Shown here: positions 45,379-54,917 of the stretch, piece by piece | Layout: each line of letters starts with the position of its first letter | Numbering within the stretch: the first letter of the stretch is position 1 | NCBI RefSeq assembly: GCF_000786655.1 | Contig: NZ_JROM01000062.1 | Span: 1-60,814 of the forward strand | From: Kocuria marina | GTDB taxonomy: Bacteria; Actinomycetota; Actinomycetes; Actinomycetales; Micrococcaceae | Direction: 5' to 3' | Length of the DNA: 60,814 nt | The notes under the pieces: generated by a model | What the model saw: only the letters and a program-made list of their open reading frames with translations | What the model was told of the DNA's origin: nothing | Databases searched by the model: none | Translations under genes and position numbers: made by a program

Positions 45379-46671
45379 TCAGTGGTCCCCGGGCTGGCGG
45401 TTGGTGCGGGAGGAGACATTCACCCCGAGTTTCCCGGCGGCCAGGCGCACGGTGAGGTCCTGCCCCTCGGAGGCGTCGCGCGCATCGGTGAGGACCGAAC
45501 CGTCCGGGGTCTGCACGACCGCGTAACCGCGATCCAACGTCTGCTGCGGGGACAAGGCCCGCACGCGGGCGCGCATCTGGGCCACCGTGTCCTGCGCTCG
45601 CACGGTCTGGGCGTTCACCGCGGACCACGCGCGTGAACGCCAGCGATCCAGGTCCTCCTCACGGACCAGGATCATGGAGTCCGGCTGGGCCAGAGAAGGC
45701 CGGGACCGCATGGTCTCGAGCCCCTGGTGTTCGCGCTCGATCATGGTGCTCACCGCGCGATCCAGGGCTCCGCGCGCCTGGGCAATGCGAAAGCGTTCGT
45801 CGTGCACGTCCGGGACGATGCGTTTGCCCGCGTCGGTGGGGGTCGAGGCGCGCAGATCCGCGACGTAATCCAGCAGGGGTTGGTCGTTCTCGTGGCCGAT
45901 CGCGCTGACCACCGGCGTGTGGGCGGCGAACACCGCGCGCAGCACGGATTCGTCACTGAACGACAACAGGTCCTCGAACGCGCCCCCGCCGCGGGCGATC
46001 ACGATCACGTCCACGGTGTCCATGGCGTCGAGCTCCGCGAGGGCCTGGACCACGGCGCGGGCCGAACCGGCTCCCTGGACCGGAACCTCGCGGATCTCGA
46101 ACTGCACACCCGGCCACCGGTTGGTGGCGTTGCGCACCACGTCCTTCTCGGCATCCGAATTGCGCCCGGTGATCAAGCCGACCCGGTGGGGCAGCACCGG
46201 GAGGGGTTTCTTGTGGGCGGGGTCGAACAGACCCTCCTCCGCGAGCGCGCGCCGCAACCGTTCGAGGCGTTCCAGCAGGTCACCCAGCCCCACGGGGCGG
46301 ATGTCCCGCCCGATCATGGACAGCCGCCCGGTCTTGACGTAGAGATCCGCCTTGAGATTCACGATCACCCGGGAGCCCCGTTCGAGGGGACGTTCCAACC
46401 GGGACATCTCCGCCTTGAACATGGTGACGCTGACCGAGACCTCGTCGTGGAGGTCGCGCAGCGTCACGTAGGAGACGCGGGCGCGGTGGTTGACCTCGAT
46501 CACCTGACCCTCGACCCATGCCGCAGGCGCACGTTCGATCCACCCGTGCAACCCGTACGACAGCTTGCTGAGCGGCCATGGATTCTCCGGGGTGGTGTCC
46601 CGCGCCAACCGGGGCGTCTCGGCGGGGCGTTCCGGTGCGCCGGTGTCTTCGCTCGGGGGCCACGTACTCAT
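45379..46671 (-). CDS. xseA: Exodeoxyribonuclease VII large subunit
   Basis: 430 residues, normal length. N-terminal OB fold (VEGQVIEVNHRARVSYVTLRD), catalytic core with HRVGLITGRNSDAEKDVV, DVIVIARGGGAFEDLLSFSDE and VVSAIGHENDQPLLDYVAD, a coiled-coil arm, and the end LDRGYAVVQTPDGSVLTDA. Degrades single-stranded DNA in repair. First gene of the xseA-xseB operon, divergent from the membrane protein at 46730 with 58 bases between. Confidence 0.96.
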   Translation of the reverse strand: MSTWPPSEDTGAPERPAETPRLARDTTPENPWPLSKLSYGLHGWIERAPAAWVEGQVIEVNHRARVSYVTLRDLHDEVSVSVTMFKAEMSRLERPLERGSRVIVNLKADLYVKTGRLSMIGRDIRPVGLGDLLERLERLRRALAEEGLFDPAHKKPLPVLPHRVGLITGRNSDAEKDVVRNATNRWPGVQFEIREVPVQGAGSARAVVQALAELDAMDTVDVIVIARGGGAFEDLLSFSDESVLRAVFAAHTPVVSAIGHENDQPLLDYVADLRASTPTDAGKRIVPDVHDERFRIAQARGALDRAVSTMIEREHQGLETMRSRPSLAQPDSMILVREEDLDRWRSRAWSAVNAQTVRAQDTVAQMRARVRALSPQQTLDRGYAVVQTPDGSVLTDARDASEGQDLTVRLAAGKLGVNVSSRTNRQPGDH

Positions 46672-46717
46672 GGGACATAAGTATCACCTGACGGGGACAC
46701 GCACAGCCGGTTCTCCG

Positions 46718-46723
46718 TACAGT
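46718..46723 (+). promoter_or_regulatory. -10 box TACAGT of the 46.7 kb membrane protein gene
   Basis: TACAGT, then GGAGTC, then GTG 46730: spacing 6. The GGAG within the spacer is too close to serve as a ribosome site. Confidence 0.5.
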
Positions 46724-46729
46724 GGAGTC

Positions 46730-47635
46730 GTGAGCTCCTCTCCGTCATCCCGTCCCGCGGCGCTGCTCCGCAGCCTGTGCGCCGCCCTGTGCGCGATCCT
46801 GGCCGGCGCGGGGTTCGCCGCGTGGTTGGGGCTGACCTGGATCCAGGATCATCTGCTCTCGCCCTCGGGGTTCCAGGACACCGCGGCCGCCGTGGTCACC
46901 GAGACGACCTTCCAGGACGAACTCGTGCGTACCGTGCTGGACCGCGCGACGTTCAACGCCCTGAGCGACGTCGAGGTCGGGATCGAACCCGTGGACCAGG
47001 CCATCGAGCGCGTCCGGGAAACGGCGGTCACCGCCGCTCAGTCATGGCTCACCGCCCCCGAGCAACAGGGGACGTGGATCCAGGTCCTCCAGGACACCCA
47101 CGACGCGAACGTTCCCCTGAGCGCCGATTCCGCGGACGCGCCCGAACACCTCGTGGTGGACGCCACCGCGTTGGGTGCCGCCGTGGATCACCAGGTCGAG
47201 GACGTCATCGGGATCTCCCCGGGGATCGCCCGCAACGATCTGACCATGACGGTCCCCGGTGCCGAGACCGGTCGCGTGCTGGACGCCCTGGTGTGGCTCG
47301 CGCAATGGCGATACGCCCTGCCGTGGCTCGTGGCGCTGCTCGCGGTGCTCGCCGTGGTGGTCAGCCCGCGGCGCTGGCTCGCAATTGCCGGGGTGGGCCT
47401 GGCCGGTGCGCTGTTCACCGGTGTCCTGCTCGCCGTGGTGTTGTGGGCCGCGAGCTCCGTGGTGGACGCGTCCGGTGTGGAGCCGGTGGCGCACCTGGTT
47501 ACGGAACAGATCATCACGCTGTTGCGAGAATCCTTCGTGGGACGCAGCGTCACGGGCATGATCGGTGCCGCGTGCGTGGCCCTGGTGGGTGTGATCGGCG
47601 CCGTGGTGCGCTCCCGTATGGTCACTTACCATTAA
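46730..47635 (+). CDS. Actinobacterial membrane protein of unknown function
   Basis: 301 residues. One helix near the N-terminus ([24 protein letters not shown]), an outside domain of about 160 residues ([31 protein letters not shown]), then three helices ([61 protein letters not shown]). The repeated FQD-type start of the outside helices recalls a family common in Arthrobacter-like genomes; no function known. ispH follows after 4 bases but has its own -10 box in the end of this gene. Confidence 0.82.
   Translation: MSSSPSSRPAALLRSLCAALCAILAGAGFAAWLGLTWIQDHLLSPSGFQDTAAAVVTETTFQDELVRTVLDRATFNALSDVEVGIEPVDQAIERVRETAVTAAQSWLTAPEQQGTWIQVLQDTHDANVPLSADSADAPEHLVVDATALGAAVDHQVEDVIGISPGIARNDLTMTVPGAETGRVLDALVWLAQWRYALPWLVALLAVLAVVVSPRRWLAIAGVGLAGALFTGVLLAVVLWAASSVVDASGVEPVAHLVTEQIITLLRESFVGRSVTGMIGAACVALVGVIGAVVRSRMVTYH
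47627..47632 (+). promoter_or_regulatory. -10 box TACCAT of ispH
   Basis: TACCAT overlaps the last codons of the previous gene and ends 7 bases before ATG 47640. Confidence 0.5.
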
Positions 47636-47639
47636 GGAC

Positions 47640-48722
47640 ATGTCCACTGTGGTTGACCTGTCCATGCCCACCGTTCCCCGGGTTCGTCGCACTCCCCAGG
47701 AAATTGCCGACGCCGCTCCGGTCACCGGAGAGCGCAAGGTCCTGTTGGCCGCGCCGCGCGGATACTGCGCGGGCGTGGATCGCGCGGTGATCGCCGTGGA
47801 GAAGGCGCTCGAGCACTACGGCGCCCCGGTGTACGTGCGCAAGGAGATCGTGCACAACAAGCACGTGGTCCAGACCCTCGAGGAGCGCGGCGCGGTCTTC
47901 GTGGAGGAGACGGACGAGGTGCCCGAGGGCTCCCTGCTGGTGTTCTCCGCCCACGGGGTGTCTCCCGCCGTGGTGCAGTCCGCCCACGACCGTAACCTCC
48001 ACACGATCGACGCCACGTGCCCGCTCGTGACCAAGGTGCACCGCGAGGCCGTGCGCTTCGCCAAGAGCGACTACGAGATCCTGCTCATCGGCCACGTGGG
48101 ACACGAAGAGGTCGAGGGCACGTTCGGGGAGGCCCCCGAACACATCCAGATCGTGAATTCCCCGGAGGACGTGGACCACATCCAGGTCCAGGACCCGGAC
48201 AATCTCGTGTGGCTGTCCCAGACCACGTTGAGCGTGGACGAGACCATGGAGACCGTGAACCGGCTGCGCGCCCGGTTCCCCAACATGATCGACCCGCCCA
48301 GCGACGACATCTGCTACGCGACCTCCAACCGCCAGGCGGCGATCAAGGAGATCGCCCCGCAAGCGGATCTGGTGATCGTGGTGGGCTCGGCCAACTCGTC
48401 GAACTCCGTGCGCCTCAAGGAGGTGGCCCTCGAGTACGGGGCCCGGCGCGCCGAACGCGTGGACTTCGCCCACCAGGTGGACGAGTCCTGGTTCGAGGGT
48501 GTCGCGACCGTGGGTGTGACCTCCGGTGCCTCGGTTCCCGAGGTCCTCGTGCGCCAGGTCCTGGACCTGCTCGCGGAGTACGGCTATTCGTCCGTGGACG
48601 AAGTGGTCACCGCCCAGGAGGACATCTTGTTCTCCCTGCCCAAGGAACTGCGCGCCAAGCTGGCCCAGGACGGGGACACGTCCCGTCGGTTGGGCGGCCG
48701 CGGGGCCAAGCCCACCCGCTGA
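47640..48722 (+). CDS. ispH: 4-hydroxy-3-methylbut-2-enyl diphosphate reductase
   Basis: 360 residues. Last enzyme of the MEP isoprenoid pathway, an iron-sulfur protein. The three cluster cysteines lie in [23 protein letters not shown] and [10 protein letters not shown]; substrate residues in [11 protein letters not shown] and [11 protein letters not shown]; catalytic Glu region [13 protein letters not shown]. Extra N-terminal 30 residues and a basic C-terminal tail are typical of actinobacteria. Confidence 0.97.
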   Translation: MSTVVDLSMPTVPRVRRTPQEIADAAPVTGERKVLLAAPRGYCAGVDRAVIAVEKALEHYGAPVYVRKEIVHNKHVVQTLEERGAVFVEETDEVPEGSLLVFSAHGVSPAVVQSAHDRNLHTIDATCPLVTKVHREAVRFAKSDYEILLIGHVGHEEVEGTFGEAPEHIQIVNSPEDVDHIQVQDPDNLVWLSQTTLSVDETMETVNRLRARFPNMIDPPSDDICYATSNRQAAIKEIAPQADLVIVVGSANSSNSVRLKEVALEYGARRAERVDFAHQVDESWFEGVATVGVTSGASVPEVLVRQVLDLLAEYGYSSVDEVVTAQEDILFSLPKELRAKLAQDGDTSRRLGGRGAKPTR

Positions 48723-48738
48723 TCCCCGGCTGCCCGCC

Positions 48739-49941
48739 TCAGTCCCGCACGAACTCCGTGGCCGTGATCGGGCGGGGGACCGAGTCCACGGGTTTGGTGT
48801 CCAGGGCATCGGTTCCCGTGCTCGTGGGATCCAGCTCGGCGATCTTCCGGGCCGAGGGCAGCACCCGTGACTCCAACGAGCCCACGAGTTTGTTGTACCC
48901 GTCCACGGAGCGCCGCAGGGACCCGCCCATGTCGGCCAGGTGTTTACCCACCGCACCCATCCGGTCGTACAGCTCCCGCGACAACCGGTAGAGCTCCCGC
49001 GCGTTGTCCGTGAGGGTGGCCTGGCGCCAGCTGAACGCCACGGCCTTGAGGGACGCGAGCAGGGACACCGGGGACACGAGCGCCACGTTGTTGCGCGCGG
49101 CGTACTCCAACAATGACGCGTCCGCGTCCAAAGCCGCGGCGAGCGCGGACTCGATGGGCACGAAACACATCACGAGCTCGGGGGAGTTCTCCTCCGCGGA
49201 CCAGTACTTCTTGGTGCCCAGGGTGTTCACGTGGGAGCGCAGTGCTTTGGCGTGGGCCGCGAGCAACTGGGCGCGGCGCTGCTCGCTCTCCGCCGAGCCG
49301 TCCGACGGGACCGCCTGGGCGTCCAGGTAGGAGTTCATGGGTGCCTTGGCATCCACCACCACGGTCTGCGCACCGGGGAGGTTGACAACCATGTCCGGTC
49401 GCTGCACGCCGCTGTCCGTGGTGCGTACGGACTGCTCGGCGAAATCCACGTGCCGGGTCATGCCGGCGGCCTCCACGACGCGACGCAACTGCATCTCACC
49501 CCACGCACCGCGCGCCGTGGTGGAACGCAGCGAGGATTCGAGCGAACCCGTGGCCTGCAGGAGTTGCCGGTCCGTAGTGCGGGCCGCTTCCAACGCCTGG
49601 GCGACCGCGCCGAACTGCTGGGCGCGGTCCCGTTCCATCTGATTCACGTGCCGCCCCACGGTGGAGAGTTGATCGTTGAGCGGAGCCAGGGCGCGCATCA
49701 CGTTCTGGTCCTGCACCGAGCGGGCCTCGAGTGAAGCCACCCGTTGTTCGAGTTGTTCGCGGGCGGAACGGTCCGCGGCCGCTTCCTGCAGTGCCGCGAG
49801 TCGCTGTTCCTGGGCCTCGTCCAGCTCGGTTTCCAGTACCCTGGCCTTCCGCGAGGCCACGAGGTACCCGAGCACCCCACCCACCACGAGCGCGAACAAC
49901 GCCCACAACCACCACACCTGAGACATCACGGAACCGTCCAT
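48739..49941 (-). CDS. rmuC: DNA recombination protein RmuC
   Basis: 400 residues from ATG 49941; ATG 49926 (SQVWWLWALF) is also possible. An N-terminal membrane helix (WWLWALFALVVGGVLGYLVA), a long coiled coil (residues 30-130), then the PD-(D/E)XK-like RmuC domain: TARGAWGEMQLRRVVEAAGM, RPDMVVNLPGAQTVVVDAKAPM and FVPIESALAAAL. It limits inversions between short inverted repeats in E. coli. Single gene. Confidence 0.93.
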   Translation of the reverse strand: MDGSVMSQVWWLWALFALVVGGVLGYLVASRKARVLETELDEAQEQRLAALQEAAADRSAREQLEQRVASLEARSVQDQNVMRALAPLNDQLSTVGRHVNQMERDRAQQFGAVAQALEAARTTDRQLLQATGSLESSLRSTTARGAWGEMQLRRVVEAAGMTRHVDFAEQSVRTTDSGVQRPDMVVNLPGAQTVVVDAKAPMNSYLDAQAVPSDGSAESEQRRAQLLAAHAKALRSHVNTLGTKKYWSAEENSPELVMCFVPIESALAAALDADASLLEYAARNNVALVSPVSLLASLKAVAFSWRQATLTDNARELYRLSRELYDRMGAVGKHLADMGGSLRRSVDGYNKLVGSLESRVLPSARKIAELDPTSTGTDALDTKPVDSVPRPITATEFVRD

Positions 49942-49995
49942 GGGCTCACGATGACAAGACCGTCCGACACGCACAAGCGCACGGGTGACCGCGGC

Positions 49996-50607
49996 TCAGA
50001 TCCACCCGTTGCGCAGGGCCAGGGCCGCGGCCTCCGACCGGTTCTGCACACCCGTCTTGCCGATCGCGGAGGACAGGTGATTGCGCACGGTACCGGGGGA
50101 GAGGTGCAGGGCCGCGGCGATCCGCTTGGCGGACGCGCCGTTCGCGGCCTCGCGCAGCACGTCCTGCTCCCGCTGGGTCAGCGGGTTGGCACCGGCCACG
50201 AGTGATTCCTCCGCGAGCGCGGGGTCGATCGCGCGCAGCCCCGCGTGCACGCGCCGGATGGCCTCCGCGAGCTGCTCGGCGGGCGTGTCCTTGACCACGA
50301 AGCCGCTCGCCCCGGCCTCCAAGGCGCGGCGCAGGTACCCCGGCCGGTCGAACGTGGTCACGATCAGGCACCGCGTTCCCGAGCCGCCACCCGTGATCTC
50401 CCGGGTGGCCTCGAGCCCGTCCAGCACGGGCATCTCGACGTCGAGCAGCGCCACGTCTACGTGCTGCGAGGTCACCGCGGCCACGGCCTCCCTGCCATCG
50501 CCCACCTGGGCCACCACGCGGATGTCCGGTTCCAGGTCCAGCAGGGCGGCGAGCCCGGCCCGGACGAGCGCTTGGTCGTCGGCGATCACCACACAGATCG
50601 GATTCAT
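49996..50607 (-). CDS. NarL/LuxR-family response regulator
   Basis: 203 residues from ATG 50607. Receiver domain with VVIADDQALVRAGLAALLD, phosphoacceptor Asp in VDVALLDVEMPVLDG and Lys in SGFVVKDTPAEQL; C-terminal LuxR helix-turn-helix LTQREQDVLREAANGASAKRIAAALHLSPGTVRNHL. Last gene of the ABC-two-component operon, overlapping the kinase stop by 4 bases. The likely target is the palindromic site in front of the operon. Confidence 0.95.
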   Translation of the reverse strand: MNPICVVIADDQALVRAGLAALLDLEPDIRVVAQVGDGREAVAAVTSQHVDVALLDVEMPVLDGLEATREITGGGSGTRCLIVTTFDRPGYLRRALEAGASGFVVKDTPAEQLAEAIRRVHAGLRAIDPALAEESLVAGANPLTQREQDVLREAANGASAKRIAAALHLSPGTVRNHLSSAIGKTGVQNRSEAAALALRNGWI

Positions 50608-51947
50608 GCCGGCTCCACCACGATCCGCATTCCGCCGTCCGTGCCGGCCACGGGCGAGGTCACGGTCAACCGCAGTCCCGCGGCCTCGGCCCGCTCCCGC
50701 ATCCCGCGCAGGCCATTGCCGGGTAGTCCGTTGCCGCGCAGCACGGAAGTCGACGTCGCTGCCGCCCCGTTCCGCGCGCGGCCCGGCCCGGTGTCGTCGC
50801 CGGACCGACCCGACCCGGCGACGTCGGCCGCTCCGTCCGAGGCGGCGCCGGCACGAGAGGAGGACATGATGGCGCCGTCGGCCGCTGTGCGCGAGGCCGG
50901 GTCGGTACGCGGGGCGGGCGCGGCGTCGTCGTCCGCTCGTGCGAGGCCCATGCCGTCGTCCGTGACGGTCAACGTGGTGGGAGTGAGCGTGACCCGGCAC
51001 GAGGACGCCGCGGAATGGCGCACCGTGTTGGTCACGGCCTCACGCAGGATCCAGGCGAACGCGGAACGGCGCGCTGGGTCGATCGAGGGCACGGTGTCGG
51101 GCAGGTGCGGCGTGATGCCTGCTGAGCGCAGGGCTGCGCGGGCCTGGACGAGTTGGACGCTCAGCTCGGGTTCGCGCAGTTTGCCCACGGTGGAGCGCAC
51201 GTCGGTGAGGGAATCGCGGGTGAGGACCAGGACGTCGTCGAGCTCCTGGGCGGCGCGCTGCGGATCGGTGGTCAGCAGCCGCTGCGCCAGCTGGACCTTC
51301 ATGGACACCACGGTGAGGGAATGGCCCAGGATGTCGTGGACGTCGCGGCCCACCGCTTCGCGCTGCCGAGCCAGCTCCAGCTCCCGCTTCAGTTCCTCCT
51401 GGACCTCGGAGCGTTCCATCATCCACCGGGAGATGAGCAGCAGGAAGACCGCGGGCAGCGTCCCGATCAGCGGCCACCCCCACTCGTGCGGTGGTCGGGT
51501 GAGCAGCCACGGGGCGCTCGCGGCGAGCACCACCACCGCCGCGGAAACCAGGGAGGCCTGCATGCTCAGCCGGAAGATGCACACGGCCACGAAGAACGGC
51601 GCCACGTATGTGACCGCCAGCCCCGCGGCCGGCACCACGAGGGCCAGCGGCAGCAAGAGGATGAGACACCAGAACAGGGCGTTGGTCCGTTCGCTGCGGC
51701 GCGGGAACGGGTACTCGAGCAACCACGAGACCACGTAGAGCGCGGCGAACAGGCCCAGACCGGTCAGGCCCAGCGCCTTCGTGCCGCTCGAGACGGGTGC
51801 GGAGAGCACCCCGGAGGCCGGGAAGAAGAGGAAGACCAACCACACGGACGCGTAGAGGACGTCCGGCCACGTCGATGTCCCCGGGGCGGGGTCGCTCGCG
51901 CACGCGGTACCCCGGACCGCGGGGTTCTCGGAAGTCGTGGTGGTCAT
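50604..51947 (-). CDS. HisKA_3-type sensor histidine kinase with an insertion in the ATP lid
   Basis: 447 residues from ATG 51947. About five N-terminal membrane helices (residues 30-190), then the dimerisation helix with the phosphate-accepting His in GRDVHDILGHSLTVVSMKV, N box in LREAVTNTVRHS and G1 box TVTDDGMG near 330. G2 (GNGLRGMRERA) starts only near 410: about 75 low-complexity residues (Ala, Gly, Asp, Ser) have been inserted where the ATP lid should be. Overlaps the permease stop and the regulator start in ATGA junctions. Confidence 0.93.
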   Translation of the reverse strand: MTTTTSENPAVRGTACASDPAPGTSTWPDVLYASVWLVFLFFPASGVLSAPVSSGTKALGLTGLGLFAALYVVSWLLEYPFPRRSERTNALFWCLILLLPLALVVPAAGLAVTYVAPFFVAVCIFRLSMQASLVSAAVVVLAASAPWLLTRPPHEWGWPLIGTLPAVFLLLISRWMMERSEVQEELKRELELARQREAVGRDVHDILGHSLTVVSMKVQLAQRLLTTDPQRAAQELDDVLVLTRDSLTDVRSTVGKLREPELSVQLVQARAALRSAGITPHLPDTVPSIDPARRSAFAWILREAVTNTVRHSAASSCRVTLTPTTLTVTDDGMGLARADDDAAPAPRTDPASRTAADGAIMSSSRAGAASDGAADVAGSGRSGDDTGPGRARNGAAATSTSVLRGNGLPGNGLRGMRERAEAAGLRLTVTSPVAGTDGGMRIVVEPA

Positions 51948-52705
51948 CGGCGGGCCGTTGCTCTTCGGGCCGCGATCAGGGCGATGGCGCCGAAGATCGC
52001 GGCCCAGACACCCACGTTGGCCAGTAGCAGCCACACGCTGTCCTGTTCGGCCGTGCCGTCCACGGCGACCACCCAGCCTTCGGTAATCGGATAGCGGGCA
52101 AGTCCCACGATCCCATACAAGGGCGTGAAGCGCGCGAAGTCCAGCAATGCACCGGACAGCGGCATGAACACGTTGCCCAGGAATGCGAGCACCACGAGCA
52201 GACCGGACGCCGCGCTCACGGCCCCGTCCGAGCGGAACAACAACCCCGCGGCCAGTCCGTAGAGCGCGAAGACCGAGGAGCTCGCCACCACGATCCCGGC
52301 GGTCGCGAACCAGCGCCAGAGGTCGTCCAGCATGGAATTGGTGAGCAGGCCGGCCAGGTACACGATGATCACCGGTATCACGGCCACGGAGACCGCCACC
52401 GTGACCTTGGTCGCGGCGTACCCGCCCGTGCCCATGGGGGTCATGGCCAATTGGCGGCCCCACCCCTGCAGCCTCTCGACCGCCGCACTGCCCGCGATGG
52501 ACGTGGTGGCGTCGACGGCTCCATACGCGGCCATGGACACCATGAGGTACGCGGAGACGTTGCCGTGGCCCGAGGATTCTCCGGACCAGCCCTGGGTGAC
52601 GCCGAACATGACGAACAATGCGGCGGGCAGGACGGCGATGAAGAACATGTTCGCGACGTCCCTGACCTGGCGCCAGAAATCGTGGAGTGTGTAGGTGAGG
52701 TTCAT
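51944..52705 (-). CDS. ABC-2 type permease
   Basis: 253 residues, six helices in the ABC-2 export fold (FFIAVLPAALFVMFGV at the start, VSVAVIPVIIVYLAGLL, LLVVLAFLGNVFMPLSG, ending in VWAAIFGAIALIAARR). The FMPLSG element before the last helix pair is typical of drug/peptide export permeases. Works with the ATPase encoded 43 bases upstream. GAAGGA precedes ATG 52705. Confidence 0.92.
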   Translation of the reverse strand: MNLTYTLHDFWRQVRDVANMFFIAVLPAALFVMFGVTQGWSGESSGHGNVSAYLMVSMAAYGAVDATTSIAGSAAVERLQGWGRQLAMTPMGTGGYAATKVTVAVSVAVIPVIIVYLAGLLTNSMLDDLWRWFATAGIVVASSSVFALYGLAAGLLFRSDGAVSAASGLLVVLAFLGNVFMPLSGALLDFARFTPLYGIVGLARYPITEGWVVAVDGTAEQDSVWLLLANVGVWAAIFGAIALIAARRATARR

Positions 52706-52748
52706 GACGGGATCCTTCGTGGGTCGGATGAGGCGGGGACGCTGCGGT

Positions 52749-53666
52749 TCAGTGCTCGCCAGAGCGGTTCACGAGGGCGGCGAAGGCGTCCTCGAGCCCG
52801 CCGCGAGAGATCTCCAGCTCGGTGGCCGGGGTCTCGGTGAGCAGGACGCGGGCCAGCCGGTCCGATTCCCGGGTGTGCGCGGTGACGCGGGTGCCCGCCC
52901 GATCGAGGTGCGTGACGCCGGGAAGGTCCGGCAGCGGCATCGTCCCCGGCCAGGAGAAGGAGACGGTCTGACGGGTGGAGGCGGAACGGAAGCTGTCGGG
53001 CGTCCCGTCGTGGTGGACCATGCCGTGGTCCATGAGCACTACGCGCCGCGCAAAATCCTCCGCTTCCTGGAGGTAGTGGGTGGCGAACACGACCGTGAGC
53101 CCGCGCTGGGCCTCGACATGCATCGTGTCCCAGAACTCGGTGCGGGACTGCACGTCCATGCCCGCGGTGGGCTCGTCCAGCACGAGCAGTTCGGGGCGGG
53201 GGAGCAGGGCGAGCGCGAACCGTACGCGTTGCTGCTGACCGCCCGAGCACCTGGACACCTTGCGGTTCGCGAACTGCGCGGCTCCGGCCCGCTCGAGCAC
53301 CTCGGCCACCGGCGCGTGGTCGCGGTAGAGCGAGGCGATCATGGTCACGGTCTCGCGCACGGACAGGTCCCCGAGCAGCCCGCCCGCTTGCTGCACCGCG
53401 CCGACCTTCCCGTGCGCGACCGCGGCGCGCGGCGTCTCACCGCACACGCGCACCTCGCCCTCGGTGGGGTCGGTCATGCCGAGGACCATGTCCAGCAGGG
53501 TCGTCTTCCCGGCGCCGTTGGGACCGAGCAGGGCGACGACGTCGCCGCGCGGGACCCGCAGCGAGACACCCTTCACGGCGCGCACCGTTTCCCGGCGGGT
53601 GCGGAAGGACTTGACGGCGTCCGTCACGGTGATCGCGGGGGCTTCCCGGGGTGCTGTGGTGTTCAT
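52749..53666 (-). CDS. ABC transporter ATP-binding protein (export type)
   Basis: 305 residues from ATG 53666 (GGAGGGTGGAG upstream). Walker A LLGPNGAGKTTLLD, signature CSGGQQQRVRFALAL, Walker B LLVLDEPTAGMD and switch His in VFATHYLQEAED. The C-terminal 90 residues are the accessory domain of DrrA/LiaFSR-linked exporters. First gene of an operon ATPase-permease-kinase-regulator, the arrangement seen for antibiotic or membrane-stress response pumps. Confidence 0.95.
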   Translation of the reverse strand: MNTTAPREAPAITVTDAVKSFRTRRETVRAVKGVSLRVPRGDVVALLGPNGAGKTTLLDMVLGMTDPTEGEVRVCGETPRAAVAHGKVGAVQQAGGLLGDLSVRETVTMIASLYRDHAPVAEVLERAGAAQFANRKVSRCSGGQQQRVRFALALLPRPELLVLDEPTAGMDVQSRTEFWDTMHVEAQRGLTVVFATHYLQEAEDFARRVVLMDHGMVHHDGTPDSFRSASTRQTVSFSWPGTMPLPDLPGVTHLDRAGTRVTAHTRESDRLARVLLTETPATELEISRGGLEDAFAALVNRSGEH

Positions 53667-53708
53667 GGCTCCACCCTCCCGCGGGCGGCCCGGGCCCGGA
53701 ACCGTGGT

Positions 53709-53737
53709 TTGTCACGACGTGGGGGTGACAAGTGTCA
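53709..53737. promoter_or_regulatory. Palindromic site before the ABC-two-component operon
   Basis: TTGTCAC (53709-53715), 9-base spacer, GTGACAA (53725-53731), and overlapping it a second palindrome TGACA-AG-TGTCA (53726-53737). It lies between the divergent ABC and ychF genes and is a good binding site for the LuxR-type regulator. Confidence 0.6.
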
Positions 53738-53817
53738 GGGGTGGGCACCGTCGGTGGGACCTACTGACGCGGGGACGGAACGTACGCGGGCGGGCCACCC
53801 GGCGGTCCGGGCACCGG

Positions 53818-53823
53818 TAGACT
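53818..53823 (+). promoter_or_regulatory. -10 box TAGACT of ychF
   Basis: TAGACT, then 8 bases, then GTG 53832. Same box sequence as guaB, guaA and the Nudix gene. Confidence 0.5.
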
Positions 53824-53831
53824 GGTCTGCC

Positions 53832-54917
53832 GTGGCTCTTACTATCGGAATCGTCGGTCTGCCGAACGTCGGAAAATCAACCCTTTTCAACGCGCTCACG
53901 CGCAACACGGTGCTCGCCGCGAACTACCCGTTCGCGACCATCGAGCCCAACGTGGGTGTGGTGAACCTGCCGGACGAGCGGCTGGACAGGCTCGCGGAGA
54001 TGTTCGGTTCGCAGAAGATCGTGCCGGCCACGGTGTCTTTCGTGGACATCGCGGGCATCGTGAAGGGCGCGTCCGAGGGGGAGGGGCTGGGCAACCAGTT
54101 CCTGGCCAACATCCGTGAGGCCCACGCGATCGCCCAGGTCATCCGTGTGTTCGACGATCCGGACGTGGTGCACGTGGACGGGAAGATCGATCCCGCCTCC
54201 GACATGGAGACTATCAACACCGAGCTGATTCTGGCCGATCTGCAGACCCTCGAGAACGCCATTCCCAAGCTCGAGAAGCAGGTCAAGATCAAGAAGGGCT
54301 CGCCCGAGCAACTCGCGGCGTACCAGGCCGCGGAGAAGGTGCTGGCGGAGGGCCGCACGATCTTCGAGGCCGCCGGGCCCGAGAAGCTCGACACCGACAA
54401 CCTGCGTGAGCTGAATCTGCTCACCGCCAAGCCGTTCATCTACGTGTTCAACGCGGACGAGGGCGTGCTGTCCTCACCCGAGCGTCAGGCTGAGCTGGAG
54501 GCGCTGGTGGCGCCCGCGCAGTGCGTGTTCCTGGACGCGAAGCTGGAAGCTGACCTCGTGGAGCTCTCCGAGGAGGAGGCCCGCGAGATGCTGGAGATGG
54601 AGGGCCAGGACGAGTCCGGCCTGGACAAGCTGGCCCGCGTGGGCTTCTCCACCCTGGGCCTGCAGACCTACCTCACCGCCGGGCCCAAGGAGGCCCGCGC
54701 GTGGACCATCAACCAGGGCGACACCGCCCCCAAGGCCGCCGGGGTGATCCACTCGGACTTCGAGCGGGGCTTCATCAAGGCGGAGATCGTCTCCTACGAC
54801 GACCTCATGGCCGCCGGATCCATGGCCGATGCGAAGGCCGCGGGCAAGGTGCGCATGGAGGGTAAGGAGTACGTGATGCAGGATGGGGATGTGGTTGAAT
54901 TCAGGTTTAATGTCTAA
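53832..54917 (+). CDS. ychF: YchF/OLA1-type ATPase
   Basis: 361 residues from GTG 53832. Obg-like P-loop protein: IGIVGLPNVGKSTLFNALTRN, FVDIAGIVKGASEGEGLGNQFL, and the altered NKxD position FNADE that gives ATP preference; TGS domain at the C-terminus ending DVVEFRFNV. Complete. Binds ribosomes and takes part in stress responses. Its last eight codons are repeated at 58294, so its 3' end is the junction between core genome and the accessory region. Confidence 0.97.
   Translation: MALTIGIVGLPNVGKSTLFNALTRNTVLAANYPFATIEPNVGVVNLPDERLDRLAEMFGSQKIVPATVSFVDIAGIVKGASEGEGLGNQFLANIREAHAIAQVIRVFDDPDVVHVDGKIDPASDMETINTELILADLQTLENAIPKLEKQVKIKKGSPEQLAAYQAAEKVLAEGRTIFEAAGPEKLDTDNLRELNLLTAKPFIYVFNADEGVLSSPERQAELEALVAPAQCVFLDAKLEADLVELSEEEAREMLEMEGQDESGLDKLARVGFSTLGLQTYLTAGPKEARAWTINQGDTAPKAAGVIHSDFERGFIKAEIVSYDDLMAAGSMADAKAAGKVRMEGKEYVMQDGDVVEFRFNV

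Noticed and set aside
54891-54917. tRNA-like attachment site at the ychF end
   Set aside because: The repeated part is the coding end of ychF and a terminator hairpin; no tRNA fold can be drawn.
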